A stretch of 64,000 nucleotides of DNA from Lingula anatina (lineage: Eukaryota; Brachiopoda; Lingulata; Lingulida; Lingulidae). Location of the stretch: assembly GCF_001039355.2 (NCBI RefSeq), contig NW_019773703.1, positions 475,555 through 539,554 on the forward strand. The letters run 5' to 3'. Shown one piece after another: positions 15,101 through 28,663 of the stretch; position 1 is the stretch's first letter; each line of letters opens with the position of its first letter. The position numbers and the translations under genes were made by a program. The notes below the pieces were generated by a model. It ran no database searches, was not told where the DNA came from, and saw only the letters and a program-made list of their open reading frames with translations.

Positions 15101-17043
15101 AACCAGCTTCATAGAGAAATTGAGGAACCTGTGTGGTTTTCCCAGACCCTGTCTCACCACACAGTATCACTACAGGACTGTCATGGATTGCCTCCATTAT
15201 AGACTGTTCTTCTGACAATATGGGAAGTTTTAGTCTGGCAGCCTGAAATCATTTAGTTAAAGATCCACATCAAATATGACAATGGTGTTAAACTTGCAAC
15301 TTAGTAAAGGATACTTTGCAAATTTTCACCTTTTAATTGCAACTTAGTATTATTTGTGATGTTATTTGTGAATGTCAAGAAATTTTTAATTAAAATAGCA
15401 AGCATCAAACATAGTTTCCTCTCACAAGCATATTCATTTCAAGGCTCATTCAAGATATGACTGTTACAAAATTTCAAGCATTTACTAAAAATCACTTTGC
15501 GTATTCACCTGCACTGTTGGTTTCCTATCCAATGGGATGTTAACAGCAGGTTTACTGTCAACATGTTCATTTTCTTTTACTTTAGCAGTATCTTTTTTCA
15601 CTTCCTTCTTTTCAATTTCTTTAATGCTATTTGCAGATTCCTTAACACAAGTCACTGCTTCAGTGTTAGCACTTTGAATCTGTTGGTCACTTGGATCAGA
15701 TTTTTCTGTTTCCTCAGTTACAATGCATACAGAATTTATAGTTTTCTGTATATCTTCTTCATCAGAGGAAACTTCTGAAGTGTCTGTATCACTGCTTTCA
15801 GTTTCATTTTGTGTCACATTTTGTTTATCAACTGACAATTTCTGTTTTTTCTTATTACTCCCACCAATAGCATTCACTTTAAGTTTGACCACACCAGATG
15901 AATCCTGCTCAATATCTAGTAACCTTAAATAGAGAAATAATATCACATCAATTCAAATATTTTTCTTAATTTGCAGTCTTTGAGTCCTACTAATGTAAGA
16001 GGCTGCCATTATTTAAAATGCACTAGACTTGAGAAGTTGACATGCCTTTCATCCATCAATCATAAAACTGTCCAATATTCTGCATTACATTATATTACCT
16101 TTTTGGTCTTTTAGTTTGAGCTTCTGCTAGTGAAGTAAGTAAAGACATTTCTTCTTGAGAAGCTTGAACTTCAGACAAAGATGCAAGCAGATCTGCCCTC
16201 TGAAAATGTTAAGCAACACCAATGTAGTACACAGCTTTCAATATTGAATAAAGCTTCTGATTGTCAATTACACATTATTTAAGATCTAATGACTTCAAAA
16301 ACATATAAAGACAGAAGCATCATCATTTCACTACAATGAGCCTTCAGTAAGAAAATACTCGATACTTTTTAAGTTAAATGTCAAATCACACAAGAAACAT
16401 CAAAACTGAAGAAATCACCTTGGCTTTCTTTTCTTTTAACTGTACAATTTTCTCCAGGTGCTTTCTCTGCTTTTTGCTCAGCTTCCTAATTGTGGTATCT
16501 TTCTGTTGCACTTTCTTTGTTGTACGTTTCTTTGATGGCAGAGTCAATGGGTTGCTCTCATCATATCCTTCAGACCTCACATCTTCAAGATCTACTTGAA
16601 GCTGCACCTTAAATATATGATATTCAAGAATTGATCAAGCACACATTATGCTTCAGTGAAATCATACACCCACTGGAGACTGCCATTAGTGGACTTACTT
16701 GAATGGATTGCCTGATCGTGACCGGAGTAAACTGGAGTACTTATATATATTTAATTTATGGTTGTTGATTGAAGAACAGTACAAACCTCAACCTTTCTAT
16801 CGTTTTACCCTTTCTGTTGTTTTGATATCGTATGTGGAAAGATAGTGGTCAAAATGAACCTGGCATTTACTAAACGGTAATATCAAAAGTAAATTCTGTT
16901 CAACAGTTACAATGAAATTTGACCAAAAAATCCAAACTTGAATGTTCCCCAATTTGCTCTACCTTCTGTTCTTCCGTATGGTCGACAACGACTTCACTTT
17001 GCTGTCTAGCTTTCCAGTTGTGCTTTTTCCTAAGCCGACCCAT
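7223..17043 (-). CDS. DHX37: DEAH-box RNA helicase DHX37 (Dhr1 family)
   Basis: DHX37 is the nucleolar DEAH/RHA helicase that frees U3 snoRNA from pre-ribosomes during small-subunit assembly. I read 29 coding exons, from 16963-17043 ([15 protein letters not shown]) down to 7223-7308; their sum is 3,519 nt, 1,172 aa (human 1,157). Key pieces: lysine-rich N-terminus; acidic/Ser insert (exon 4, 15509-15923); Walker A GETGSGKT at residues 291-298 (exon 5, 15094-15242); TEPRR (14758-14850); DEAH at 388-391 (14193-14306); SAT in [10 protein letters not shown] (13889-13990); [11 protein letters not shown] (12152-12259); QRAGRAGR (11767-11891); then winged-helix, ratchet and OB-type regions with [13 protein letters not shown] (9682-9838). 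The remaining exons also join in phase. The last exon reads to LWPPLDEA and stop. Complete and apparently intact; shares a 338-bp head-to-head upstream region with VPS53. Confidence 0.95.
12079..12132. repeat. (AT)n microsatellite in DHX37 intron
   Basis: An AT dinucleotide run interrupted once by AA. It ends about 20 nt from the exon at 12152-12259 on the donor side. Confidence 0.9.
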
Positions 17044-17381
17044 AGTTGTAATTCCTGCTAGGTTATCTTTGCTAAAACCAGATTGGTTTCTTCTCTTTAA
17101 GGTTTGAAATTAAATATCCATCTCAAACATCAACAACGTACACGTGCGACCTAAGCGCATTGTATATATACAGGAAGTGCTTTCGCCCATAAAAATAAAG
17201 TAGTTCTCAGAGGTTGTTAAGAATATCTTTTTGAATTACATTTTTATTACGACATTATTTCTTATTGTCAATAAGAAAAACAGCTAACTGTGTATTCTTG
17301 CAACAGATTGGTTACTTAGCTTTGCTAGAGTTTTAATGACATTTTTTAAAAATTATTGCGCTCCGAATCAATCCTTGAAGT
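17044..17381. promoter_or_regulatory. Probable shared promoter of DHX37 and VPS53
   Basis: 338 bp separate the divergent start codons. No other gene fits here. A bidirectional promoter is the simplest reading; I did not identify specific factor sites. Confidence 0.5.
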
Positions 17382-20300
17382 ATGGCTGCCCTGGAGGAGG
17401 AGGATATCTTGGATGACGAGCACTTGCATTCAGTCCTTTCTTTCCCACCTGAAGTCCAAGAAGCAATTGAACAGGTAAGCATTTAATTAACTGAGTACTA
17501 TGAATAGAAATATGAATATTTTGTATTGTGTTGTCTTAAGTTTATAGGCAGGTTATTTATTTTTTTGCCCCCCCCCCCCCCCCCCNNNNNNNNNNNNNNN
17601 NNNNNNNNNNNNNNNNNNNNNNNNNNNNNNNNNNNNNNNNNNNNNNNNNNNNNNNNNNNNNNNNNNNNNNNNNNNNNNNNNNNNNNNNNNNNNNNNNNNN
17701 NNNNNNNNNNNNNNNNNNNNNNNNNNNNNNNNNNNNNNNNNNNNNNNNNNNNNNNNNNNNNNNNNNNNNNNNNNNNNNNNNNNNNNNNNNNNNNNNNNNN
17801 NNNNNNNNNNNNNNNNNNNNNNNNNNNNNNNNNNNNNNNNNNNNNNNNNNNNNNNNNNNNNNNNNNNNNNNNNNNNNNNNNNNNNNNNNNNNNNNNNNNN
17901 NNNNNNNNNNNNNNNNNNNNNNNNNNNNNNNNNNNNNNNNNNNNNNNNNNNNNNNNNNNNNNNNNNNNNNNNNNNNNNNNNNNNNNNNNNNNNNNNNNNN
18001 NNNNNNNNNNNNNNNNNNNNNNNNNNNNNNNNNNNNNNNNNNNNNNNNNNNNNNNNNNNNNNNNNNNNNNNNNNNNNNNNNNNNNNNNNNNNNNNNNNNN
18101 NNNNNNNNNNNNNNNNNNNNNNNNNNNNNNNNNNNNNNNNNNNNNNNNNNNNNNNNNNNNNNNNNNNNNNNNNNNNNNNNNNNNNNNNNNNNNNNNNNNN
18201 NNNNNNNNTTTTTTTTTTTTTGCCCCCCCCCCCCCCCCCGGCCCCCATCTCTATCACAGCCCACCGGCATTGTAGCTGCTTCCAATAGTGGGGCAGTAAT
18301 AGGCAAGGGGGAGGGTTATCTGTCCATGTAAGCTTAAAATTATATTGCATTGTATTCCATACATTAAGAATAAAGATATATAACGATTGAGGCTTACCAT
18401 GTCCACGTATAGGCGAGTGACAAGAGTGCAGTGCTAGAATGCTGACAGACCTCCTCAACATGATACATGTAACATTCAAGTACATACACCTCCAACTTCC
18501 TCACACAGTGATGCACTTACACACACACACGCACACACACACACACACAGCATCAAATGTGTATTGGCTATGAAAATACAGTCTGTACATGTATCTTAAG
18601 TTTTCCTTACACTTGTTTAACAAATTATGGATAGGAACCTACTCCTCACCAACTTTTTTATTTTCCAAAAAATATTCGTTATACATCTTTGCTTATTGTT
18701 TAGACTGCCATTTGATTTATTAAAAAAAAATTACTAATAAAAAAATTTATCATATTTCTAACAGGTGCTCCCAAGTACAGACCCACTAGATCGTCCAGAC
18801 TTTAATCCAGTAGAGTATATCAATACATTATTCCCTACTGAGCAGTCTTTGGCAAATATTGATGATGTGGTAGGCAGGATTCACTTGAAAATTCGGTATG
18901 TCCAGTCTGTTTTTTTTTTTCATAAGTATATATTGAGCAAGATTAGTGGAAATATCTGTTGTTACAGTAATTGTGTTTGAATTATAATGTATAATTGTAT
19001 AATGTATATTCATACAATGTTATTTTGTATATTTCTCATCATTATCATTGGCTGTCATTCAGTAAGAGACTAAGCATGTTAAGCACTGCGTAGTTGATGT
19101 TTTCAAATAATAATAATAAACACATTTAGCACTGAAATGTTTTATAGTTGCATTTACATGGTCTTTACACCTTTAATTTTACATAAATGTTTACACTTTA
19201 TAGAAAGATAAGTAAACAAAAAAAAATATATTTATGCATATCACAAAATAAGTTTATCTTGTCCTGATAGAAAATATTTTTATTCTGTGTGTAGGAAACT
19301 CGATGATGAAATAAGGACTGTGGTCAGAGGACAGACAAATGTGGGAGAAGATGGTCGCCAGGCACTGGAAGAAGCACAAAAGGCAATACAGCAGCTCTTT
19401 GCCAAAATCAAAGATATCAAAGATAAAGCTGAAAAGTCTGAGGAAATGGTGAGGACATAAAAAATTTATTGCTAATCTTGTTTAAATAACATACATTTTA
19501 AGGCATGTGTTTAATTACAATTCTTAAATGAAATATTTAGATTAATATGTATATAAATTATTTTTAATTGGATTTGAAACTTAATGAGTTTAATAGATTG
19601 CTTAAAAAGATCACCTTTGTACAGACATGTTTTCTTAGGATATTGTAATTTGTGTTTTAAATTTATGTCAGTGACATATTCCTCCTCTGATGTTAAAAAA
19701 ACTTAGGTCAAGGAGATCACAAGAGACATCAAGACTTTGGACCATGCTAAAAGACACCTGACCAGCTCTATCACCACTCTCAACCATTTACATATGTTGG
19801 TAGGAGGAGTTGATGCTCTGAGGTAAGCAGTCAGCTATTATTTTTTAACAGACTGTTCTTCTGTTTGTATGTACATTGTTTGATAAATGGATTGATGTAT
19901 TGTGACATTCAGGTGTCTTCGTTGTATTTTTTTTGGTCTTTCTACTGTTTCATGATCTATGATTAAAATCAAATTTTTCTCTATGGATGTATTTCTTCTC
20001 ATTAGCAATTTGATAAGAAGGCGTCAGTATGGAGAGGTGGCAAATCTACTGCAAGGAGTACAGAATGTACTGGAGCATTTCCACAAATATAACAACATTC
20101 CTCAAATAAAACAACTTGCTGATAGGTAAGATCAAATTGCCATGAGAATTTTATATGAGACAACAATAAGTAACAGTTATGTTTAATTTTTTGCCAATTG
20201 TTTTGAATGGATTAATCAAGATATCAAAAAATTGTATATATACTGCTCCTATTAAGCTCAAACCATTATTTATGAAATTAAAGCTTCACATTTTTATACT

Positions 20301-23300
20301 GTTTACCATGTGCTGCTTTTCAGTAGTCTAAAATGCACATACTAATATAATATTTCAGTGTAAAGCAGCTGCAGGCAGAAGCTGGACAACAGATCATCCA
20401 AGATTTTGAGGAATCTTTTCAGGGACCAGCTGCTAAGGTAAGTCAAGTTGGTTTGAGCAATTAAATGGGTTGATTTATACATTTTTAATTATGTCATGAT
20501 AAGGGTAATTACATGTTCACTTATTTATTAGTTCAAATAATTTGTATTCTGAGGAATATTGACTAACATATTTGTTATGTTCACCTCTTTTATCTCTTTA
20601 TTCACAGTATGGCCCAACAAACCAGAACATGCTAGCAGAGGCATGCTATGTTGTAGACGTCTTGGACCCTAGAGTGAAAAGGGATTTACTCAGCTGGTTT
20701 GTCAAAATTCAACTTTCTGAATATCTGGTGCTTTTTGGAGAAAGTCAAGATGTAAGTTTATTTATTTAATGTTATATGATATAGAGTTTTATATTATAGT
20801 GTATTCCATGTTATTTTTTTAGGCTTTATATCTTTTAGGGACAAAGCTGCATGTGTTACTGGTATTTTGAAAAACAAAGCTGGCGAGTTGAATGTTTTAT
20901 TTAGATATATAGATAGCAATCTTAATATATGAGATATTTCTAATGTTTCAGGTTGCTTGGTTAGACAAAATAGACAGAAGATATGCCTGGATAAAAAGAA
21001 CTCTTGTAGAATTTGAAGAAAAGTTTGGAAGACTGTTCCCAGTTTCTTGGGATGTCAGTGAAAGAATAGTTGTGGAATTTTGTGAAATAACAAGGTATGC
21101 TCTCCATTTTCAGACAGTGTTTGAATCTGAAACTTATCAAGACATTTCATTTCTGTGTTTGGGATTATAAAATGAATGAACAATTAAAAAATTTCCATCC
21201 CTACTGTGCATACATAATTTTAATACCTCAGTGGAAATAAACTTATTTTAAACTTTGTCATTTTTTTGTTGCAGGAAGGAGTTGTCAAAAATAATGGCCA
21301 GAAGAGTGACTGATATAGATGTTAAATTACTTTTGTTTGCCATTCAAAGAACAACCAATTTTGAGGCTTTGTTGGCCAAAAGATTTTCTGGGTCTACTAT
21401 AACTGGTGAAAAGGTATGATGCTGTGATTTAATAATCTTGTATAAATATTTCTATGAAATATTATTTGTGATACTATAATGTTACATAATATAGACTAAA
21501 ATTATAAACTAAATATCAACTAATTATATAGGAAACATGTGGATATGTCTGTTTTAAAAATTCATTAAGAATATAGGTTGTTTTCGACACATTATTATTT
21601 TAATCGATGATGCTCATTGCTTTGGTTTAGACTAAGCCAGTAACTGAGGCTACAGCACCAGTGGCCAGTAACCCATTCGAGGAATCGACCAATCCATTTG
21701 AAACAGATGATAGTGACACAGGAACAACAGAAGCCAACCCTCCCTCCTCCCAGCCTGCTAAACCCCAGCAGTCACCTTTCTTTGGGATCATAGCCAAGTG
21801 CTTTGAACCTCATTTGAATATTTATATTGAATCACAAGACAAGTGAGTGAATTGGTTGCATGTCATTTGTGAACACATTTATGTCAAATACTGTGTATCT
21901 GAAATGTTTATGAAAATACTGGCTCAACAGAATCTTGCCTCTTTGTATGTCTAAGCCCTCCATTGCTTTTTTACTGCAAGCTTTTTCCACCAGTTCTTTA
22001 AATACATTTTTTAAACATCAAAGATGCCCCAGTTCTCTAGCTGTATCAAACAGAAATGTAATGTCATGGTTATCTTTTTTATGTCCTTTAGAAACTTAGC
22101 AGAACTTATGGAAAGGTTCCAACAGGACTTTAAGCAGAATGGCATCCCTAAAGTTGAGACTGATGAAAGCAGCATTATTCTCCCCAGCTGTGCAGATCTG
22201 TTTGTCTACTACAAGAAATGTATGGTGCAGTGTTCTCAGCTCAGCACAGGACTTCCCATGCTAGGGCTCACAAAGACATTCCAAAAATACTTGAAAGAAT
22301 ATTCACAGAAAATTTTGATGAACAATTTACCCAAGTATGTGAAATTTTATTCTTCAATCTAAAATACCTTTGCATTAAAGGTTGTTTTTTTTAAAAATAA
22401 TTTAAATCTTTTAGAATGGCAGAAATTTATGTTTATACGTGTGTGTGTGTGTGTGTGTGTGTGNCGAAAATAGAAAATAGAAAATAGAAAATAGACATTG
22501 CATGTGAACGAAGCCTAAGCATGTTAAGCACTGCATAGTTGATGTTTTCAAATAATAATATAATAATAAACACATTTAGCACTGAAATGTTTTATAGGTG
22601 CATTTACATGGTCTTCACACCTTTAATTTTACATAAATGAATACACTTTATAGAAAGATAAGTAAACAAATAAAAAGATATTTATACATATCACATAATA
22701 AGTTCATCTTGTCCTGATAAATAATGTTTTTATTCTGTATGTAGGAAACTCGATGATGAAATAAGGACTGTGGTCAGAGGACAGACAAATGTGGGAGAAG
22801 ATGGCCGCCAGGCACTGGAAGAAGCACAAAAAGCCATACAGCAGCTCTTTGCCAAAATCAAAGATATCAAAGATAAAGCTGAAAAGTCTGAGGAAATGGT
22901 GAGGACATAGAAAATGTACTGCTTATCTTGTTTAAATAACATACATTTTAAGGCATGTGTATAATTACAATTTTTATATGAAATATTTAGATAATTTTGT
23001 ATATAAATTATTTTAATTGGATTTAAAACTTGATGAGATTAATAGATTGCTTAACAAGATTACTTTTGTACAGACATGTTTTCTTACTACATTGCAATTT
23101 ATGTTTAAATTTGACAGTGACATTTCTTTTCTGATATTTCTGATATTTGATTTTTCAAAAACTTAGGTCAAGGAGATCACAAGAGACATCAAGACTTTGG
23201 ACCATGCTAAAAGACACCTGACCAGCTCTATCACCACTCTCAACCATTTACATATGTTGGTAGGAGGAGTTGATGCTCTGAGGTAAGCAGTCAGCTATTA

Positions 23301-25928
23301 TTTTTTTAACAGACTGTTCTTCTGTTTGTATGTACATTGTTTGATAAATGGATTGATGTATTCTGACATTCAGGTGTCTTCGTTGTATTTTTTTTGTCTT
23401 TCTACTGTTTTATGATCTATGATTAAAATCAAAATTTTCTCTATGGATGTATTTCTTCTCATTAGCAATTTGATAAGAAGGCGTCAGTATGGAGAGGTGG
23501 CAAATCTACTGCAAGGAGTACAGAATGTACTGGAGCATTTCCACAAATATAACAACATTCCTCAAATAAAACAACTTGCTGATAGGTAAGATCAAATTGC
23601 CATGAGAGTTTTATATGAGACAACAATAAGTAACAGTTATGTTTAATTTTTTGCTAATTGTTTTGAATGGATTAATCAAGATATCAAAAAATTGTATATA
23701 TACTGCTCCTATTAAGCTCAAACCATTATTTATGAAATTAAAGCTTCACATTTTATACTGTTTACCATGTGCTGCTTTTCAGTAGTCTAAAATGCACATA
23801 CTAATATAATATTTCAGTGTAAAGCAGCTGCAGGCAGAAGCTGGACAACAGATCATCCAAGATTTTGAGGAATCTTTTCAGGGACCAGCTGCTAAGGTAA
23901 GTCAAGTTGGTTTGAGCAATCCAATGGGTTGATTTATACATTTTTAATTATATGTCATGATAAGGGTAATTACATGTTCACTTATTTATTAGTTCAAATA
24001 ATTTGTATTCTGAGGAATATTGACTAACATATTTGTTATGTTCACCTCTTTTATCTTTTTATTCACAGTATGGCCCAACAAACCAGAACATGCTAGCAGA
24101 GGCATGCTATGTTGTAGACGTCTTGGACCCTAGAGTGAAAAGGGATTTACTCAGCTGGTTTGTCAAAATTCAGCTTTCTGAATATCTGGTGCTTTTTGGA
24201 GAAAGTCAAGATGTAAGTTTAATTACTTAATATTATGATAAGGAGTTATATTATGATATATTCCATGTCATGTTCTTTTTAAGGCTTTATATTTTTTAGG
24301 GACATTGCTACATGTGTTACTGGCATTTTGAACACTGAAGCAAGCTGTTGAGTGTTTCACTGAACATTTTATTTAGATGTATAGATAATGATATTAATCT
24401 ATGAATTTAAGACATTTTCAATGTTTCAGGTTGCTTGGTTAGACAAAATAGACAGAAGATATGCCTGGATAAAAAGAACTCTTGTAGAATTTGAAGAAAA
24501 GTTTGGAAGACTGTTCCCAGTTTCTTGGGATGTCAGTGAAAGAATAGTTGTGGAATTTTGTGAAATAACAAGGTATGCTCTCCATTTTCAGACATTGTTC
24601 AAATTTGAAATTTATCAAGACATTTCATTTCTGTGTTTGGGATTTTAAATGAATAAATAATTAAAAATTTTCCACTTCTTACTGTGCATACATACTTAAT
24701 TTAAATACCTCAGGGGAAAGAAACTTATTTTAAACGTTGTCGTTTTTTGTTGCAGGAAAGAGTTGTCAAAAATAATGGCCAGAAGAGTGACTGATATAGA
24801 TGTTAAATTACTTTTGTTTGCCATTCAAAGAACAACCAATTTTGAGGCTTTGTTGGCCAAACGATTTTCTGGGTCTACTATAACAGGTGAAAAGGTATGC
24901 TGCTTCGATTTAATAATCTTATATAAATATTTCTAAGAAATGTGATTTGTGATACTATAACGTTACATAATATAGACTAAAAATATATACTAAACATCAA
25001 CTAATTATATAGGAAGCATGTGGATATGTCTGTTTTAAAAATTCACTAAGAATATAGGTTATTTTTGACACATTATTATTTTAATCGGTGGTGCTCATTG
25101 CTTTGGTATAGACAAAACCAGTAACTGAGGCTACAGCACCAGTGGCCAGTAACCCATTCGAGGAATCGACCAATCCATTTGAAACAGATGATAGTGACAC
25201 AGGAACAACAGAAGCCAACCCTCCCTCCTCCCAGCCTGCTAAACCTCAGCAGTCACCTTTCTTTGGGATCATAGCCAAGTGCTTTGAACCTCATTTGAAT
25301 ATTTATATTGAATCACAAGACAAGTGAGTGAATTGGTTGCATGTCATTTGTGAACACATTTATATCAAATACTGTGTATCTGACATTACTGGCTCAACAT
25401 AAATCATGCGTCTTAATATACCTAAACCCAACATTGCTTTTGTTTTCTGCAAGCTTTCTCCACCAGTTGTTTAAATAAATACACTTTTAGGGTTTTGGGT
25501 TTTATAAACATCAAACATGCCCCAGTCTTCTAGTCGTATCACACAGAAGTGCAATCTCATGGTTTTCTTTTTATGTTCTTTAGAAACTTGGCAGAACTTA
25601 TGGAGAGGTTCCAACAGGACTTTAAGCAGAATGGCATCCCTAAAGTTGAGACTGATGAAAGCAGCATTATTCTCCCCAGCTGTGCAGATCTGTTTGTTTA
25701 CTATAAGAAATGTATGGTGCAGTGTTCTCAGCTCAGCACAGGACTACCCATGCTAGGGCTCACCAAGACATTCCAAAAATACTTGAAAGAATATTCACAG
25801 AAAATTTTGATGAACAATTTACCCAAGTATGTGAAATTTTATTCTTCAGTCTAAAATACCTTTGCATTAAAGGTTGTTTTTTTGAAAAATAATTTAAATC
25901 TTTTAGAATGGCAGAAATTTATGTTTAT

Positions 25929-25994
<66 letters not shown>

Positions 25995-28663
25995 GAATAT
26001 GTGATAGGCATTGCTGTATTTGTCCATCTGCAGTAAAAATGTACAGTTAGATGAAGATAAACTGTGTTCTTTTATTCCAGAATTTCTAGTCAAAGTAGTA
26101 TAACATCAGCCAGTGGCTTAATTCAGAGTATACTGAAGGAGGGAGAGGTCACTAAATTTACCCCTGCAGAGCAGTGTGTAGTCTGCAGTATACTGTGTAC
26201 TGCAGAATACTGCATGGAGACCACACAGCAGTTGGAGGAGAAACTCCAAGAGAAAGTGGAACCCTCACTCTCTAGCAAGATAGGACTTGGTGCCGAGCAG
26301 GATATGTTTCATAAGTATGCCCTGTTTAAAAATTAACTTTCTGTTCCCCTTCCTTAGTATTCGGCACAGCTGACTTTTACTAGTATTCACCTACATCAGA
26401 AAGTAGAGGTTTGAAGGGGTAGATGCATGCAAAATAGTCTCTAAAACTGAAAATTTATATATGTATGAACTTTTCATGGTATTGGAACTCCAAAACCAGG
26501 GATATCTGCAAATTGCTAATCCTGCCACTGCGTATAATCTGAGATGCTTAGGTTGTAGTAAATGCATGAAGTGGTCCTAAAATTTTTGCATATTATTTCA
26601 AAGTATTCTTCTTTGCAGTGTTATAGTTCACTGTATACAACTACTTGTCCAAGATTTAGAAGGTGCCTGTGAACCAGCCCTTGTTGCCATGAGCAAGGTT
26701 TGTAAAGGAGCATACATATGCCTTCCACATTAATATCTTGTCTGTTAACTATTAAGATCTATACAAGTCTAAAGAACAAATTGCCTAAATGTCTTTTCAA
26801 TTTTTATATATGATTTGATATTTACAAACCAGAGTTAGTGAATGTTTGGTGTAAAATACTAATTCAGGTGGCACGGCAGACTGTTTGTTGTAGACACCAG
26901 AGAGGTTATTTCACAAATATTCAAATATGATTTGATATTTATGCACCAGCGTTAGTGAAGATATATATGTTTAGTTCACAATATTGCCTCCAGATGGCGT
27001 GGCAGACAGTGGATGCTGTAGGAGACCAGAGTGGCTATGTGACAAGCATTACATCACACCTTAAACAAAACCTTCCCAATATACGAGACAACCTGGCTGG
27101 CTCCAGGAAATACTACACACAGTTCTGCATCAAATTTGCCAAGTAAGTTGCTTCATTATGGTAACTGTTTGTTTTTGCACTGATATGTTCAGTAAGGAGT
27201 TACAATCACATCTACATCTATGTCTGTGTGAGATAGTGAGTGTTTTATTGCAAAATGCTCTGAGATTGAAGTAAAATTTCTTAACTGGTATATTTTTTTA
27301 TTACAGCTCCTTCATTCCAAGGTTCATAAATAACCTATTTAAGTGTAAGCCAATAAGCACAGTAGGTGCAGAGCAGGTGAGATAATGATCAGTATTTCAC
27401 TTTATTGTACTACATTAAATTGTATCAGTGATGTGGCTTTTAAATCAGACTGAAGGAATAACTATAAAACTGTCCTAAGAACCCACACATTCTATTTTTC
27501 TTTTGTTTTTGGTTTTCAAGAAAACTCACACGTGGATTTAGAAACTAACAATTTTTACAATTTGTCTATTGTAGCTCCTATTGGATACCCACTCTTTGAA
27601 GACCGTACTTCAGGATTTACCTTCTTTAGGTTCCCAGGTCTTGAGAAAAGCACCTGCCAGGTAGGCCTAGTTCTAGAAGTGCATATTTTGTCAGTGTATG
27701 AGAATAGTAATATGCCATTGTGAACAAGATTACCTATTTGTTTCTGTCTTCAACAATTTTTTTGAGTTTCTGTTTCAATATGAAAAATATGAAATAGTTG
27801 ATTTTGTATAATGTATATATAGTCTTTATATGACTGTGAATACATTGTTACAGTTATGAATTATTATCATTTCAGCTATACAAAGATCGTAGTAAAAGGT
27901 ATGACAAGGGCAGAAATGCTTCTTAAGGTGAGTTTTATTTTGGCATATTGTCATAATGTTATTTATAATATCATTATTGAAAGGTAAATAGGTGCAATAA
28001 AACTGTACAGTATCAAGTTGAAAAATTATCTTTTTAACTTTTAAATCAGAAATGCTGGAATTATAACATCTTGGGATTTTTCAAGATAGCAATGCCTGCT
28101 GTTACATATTTCCTTTAAGTATTATTTATGCCATTTAAATGTGGGCAGTATGTTGGCCCTCACCTCTACAAAATGTCTAGACGGGTGTCAACATAATTAA
28201 TTTTCCGCAGGTTGTAATGTCTCCCCATGATCCACCACAAGGATTTGTAGACAATTACATCAAACTTCTGGTAGATACAGATGCCAATGAACTACAGAAA
28301 ATATTGGAGATGAAGGTAATGTTCTGGATATATCAGCCATAAGCCTTTATTTACATTTTATTTTGTGTAATTTATGCAGAAATTGGTGAACTGTTGGCTG
28401 CTTCATTAATGAGGGATTAAGTGAAAGATTTGAGGTAGTTAACCATTAAATGGCATGTTTAATACAAGTACTTTTTTTTGTAGGGTCTTCGGAGGAGTGA
28501 ACAGAACACAATGTTAGAAATGTACAAAGCTCGACGCCCTGCACCCTCTGCTGTTCACACGGGCGAACCCACAGCATCCCATCATGCAACCACCCCTGCT
28601 ACACCAGAACAAGAAGTGAGCAGGATAAGAAAGTTAGAGAAGTTGATCAAGAAGAGACTATGA
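17382..28663 (+). CDS. VPS53: VPS53, GARP/EARP tethering complex subunit, with an internal exon block present twice
   Basis: VPS53 is a core subunit of the GARP and EARP complexes, which tether endosome-derived vesicles at the trans-Golgi and recycling endosomes. Exon 1 is 17382-17474 and exon 2 is 18765-18895. Exons 3-11 occur twice: copy A 19295-19448, 19707-19822, 20006-20125, 20359-20437, 20608-20751, 20952-21094, 21275-21413, 21631-21842, 22092-22334; copy B 22745-22898, 23167-23282, 23466-23585, 23818-23896, 24069-24212, 24430-24572, 24756-24894, 25112-25323, 25584-25826. Exons 12-19 follow: 26081-26314, 26619-26697, 26994-27142, 27307-27376, 27575-27660, 27876-27927, 28211-28315, 28484-28663. 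With one copy the product is 842 aa, the family's usual size (human 832); with both it would be 1,292 aa. Conserved blocks include [29 protein letters not shown], the NPF-rich linker and the C-terminal [12 protein letters not shown]. Confidence 0.93.
17586..18208. other. Assembly gap (623 N) in VPS53 intron 1
   Basis: Both edges carry the same pattern, a T run, one G and then a C run, so the two contig ends probably overlap in one homopolymer. The true gap may be short or absent. Confidence 0.95.
19070..22463 (+). repeat. VPS53 duplicated block, copy A (exons 3-11)
   Basis: About 3.4 kb repeated at 22515-25990. Homology starts at CTAAGCATGTTAAGCACTG in intron 2 and ends inside a (GT)n run that stops at the N at 22464. 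Exons differ from copy B by roughly 17 substitutions in 1,350 nt, and every one I compared is synonymous. Introns carry more substitutions and small indels, most clearly the intron between the seventh and eighth VPS53 exons. Confidence 0.9.
22464..22464. other. Single ambiguous base at the junction of the duplicated VPS53 blocks
   Basis: One N directly follows the (GT)n end of copy A and precedes a short run of GAAAATA heptamers (22465-22493) that has no counterpart before copy A. This looks like a contig join. Confidence 0.8.
22515..25990 (+). repeat. VPS53 duplicated block, copy B (exons 3-11)
   Basis: Second copy of the block, ending in a longer (GT)n run (25931-25990) that continues into the unique sequence before exon 12. 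All nine exons keep open frames, consensus splice borders and the phase-2 entry and exit of copy A, so both copies could be spliced in frame. Confidence 0.9.
26812..26927 (+). pseudogene. Decayed partial copy of VPS53 exon 14 in intron 13
   Basis: A roughly 115-bp tandem duplication. The unit at 26812-26927 matches 26928-27050: both start ATGATTTGATATTTA, pass a GTTAGTGAA motif and reach a CAG acceptor. In the first unit the exon-like part reads GTGGCACGGCAGACTGTTTG, against ATGGCGTGGCAGACAGTGGA in the real exon. It then has TTGTAGACA, an in-frame stop where the true exon codes for the VGD segment. A broken pseudo-exon. Confidence 0.7.

Noticed and set aside
17526-18485. Long open frames through the first gap
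   Set aside because: They consist almost wholly of N bases and homopolymer edges; no coding evidence.
25851-26093. Minus-strand frame with a His-Thr repeat
   Set aside because: It is the (GT)n microsatellite read in one frame.
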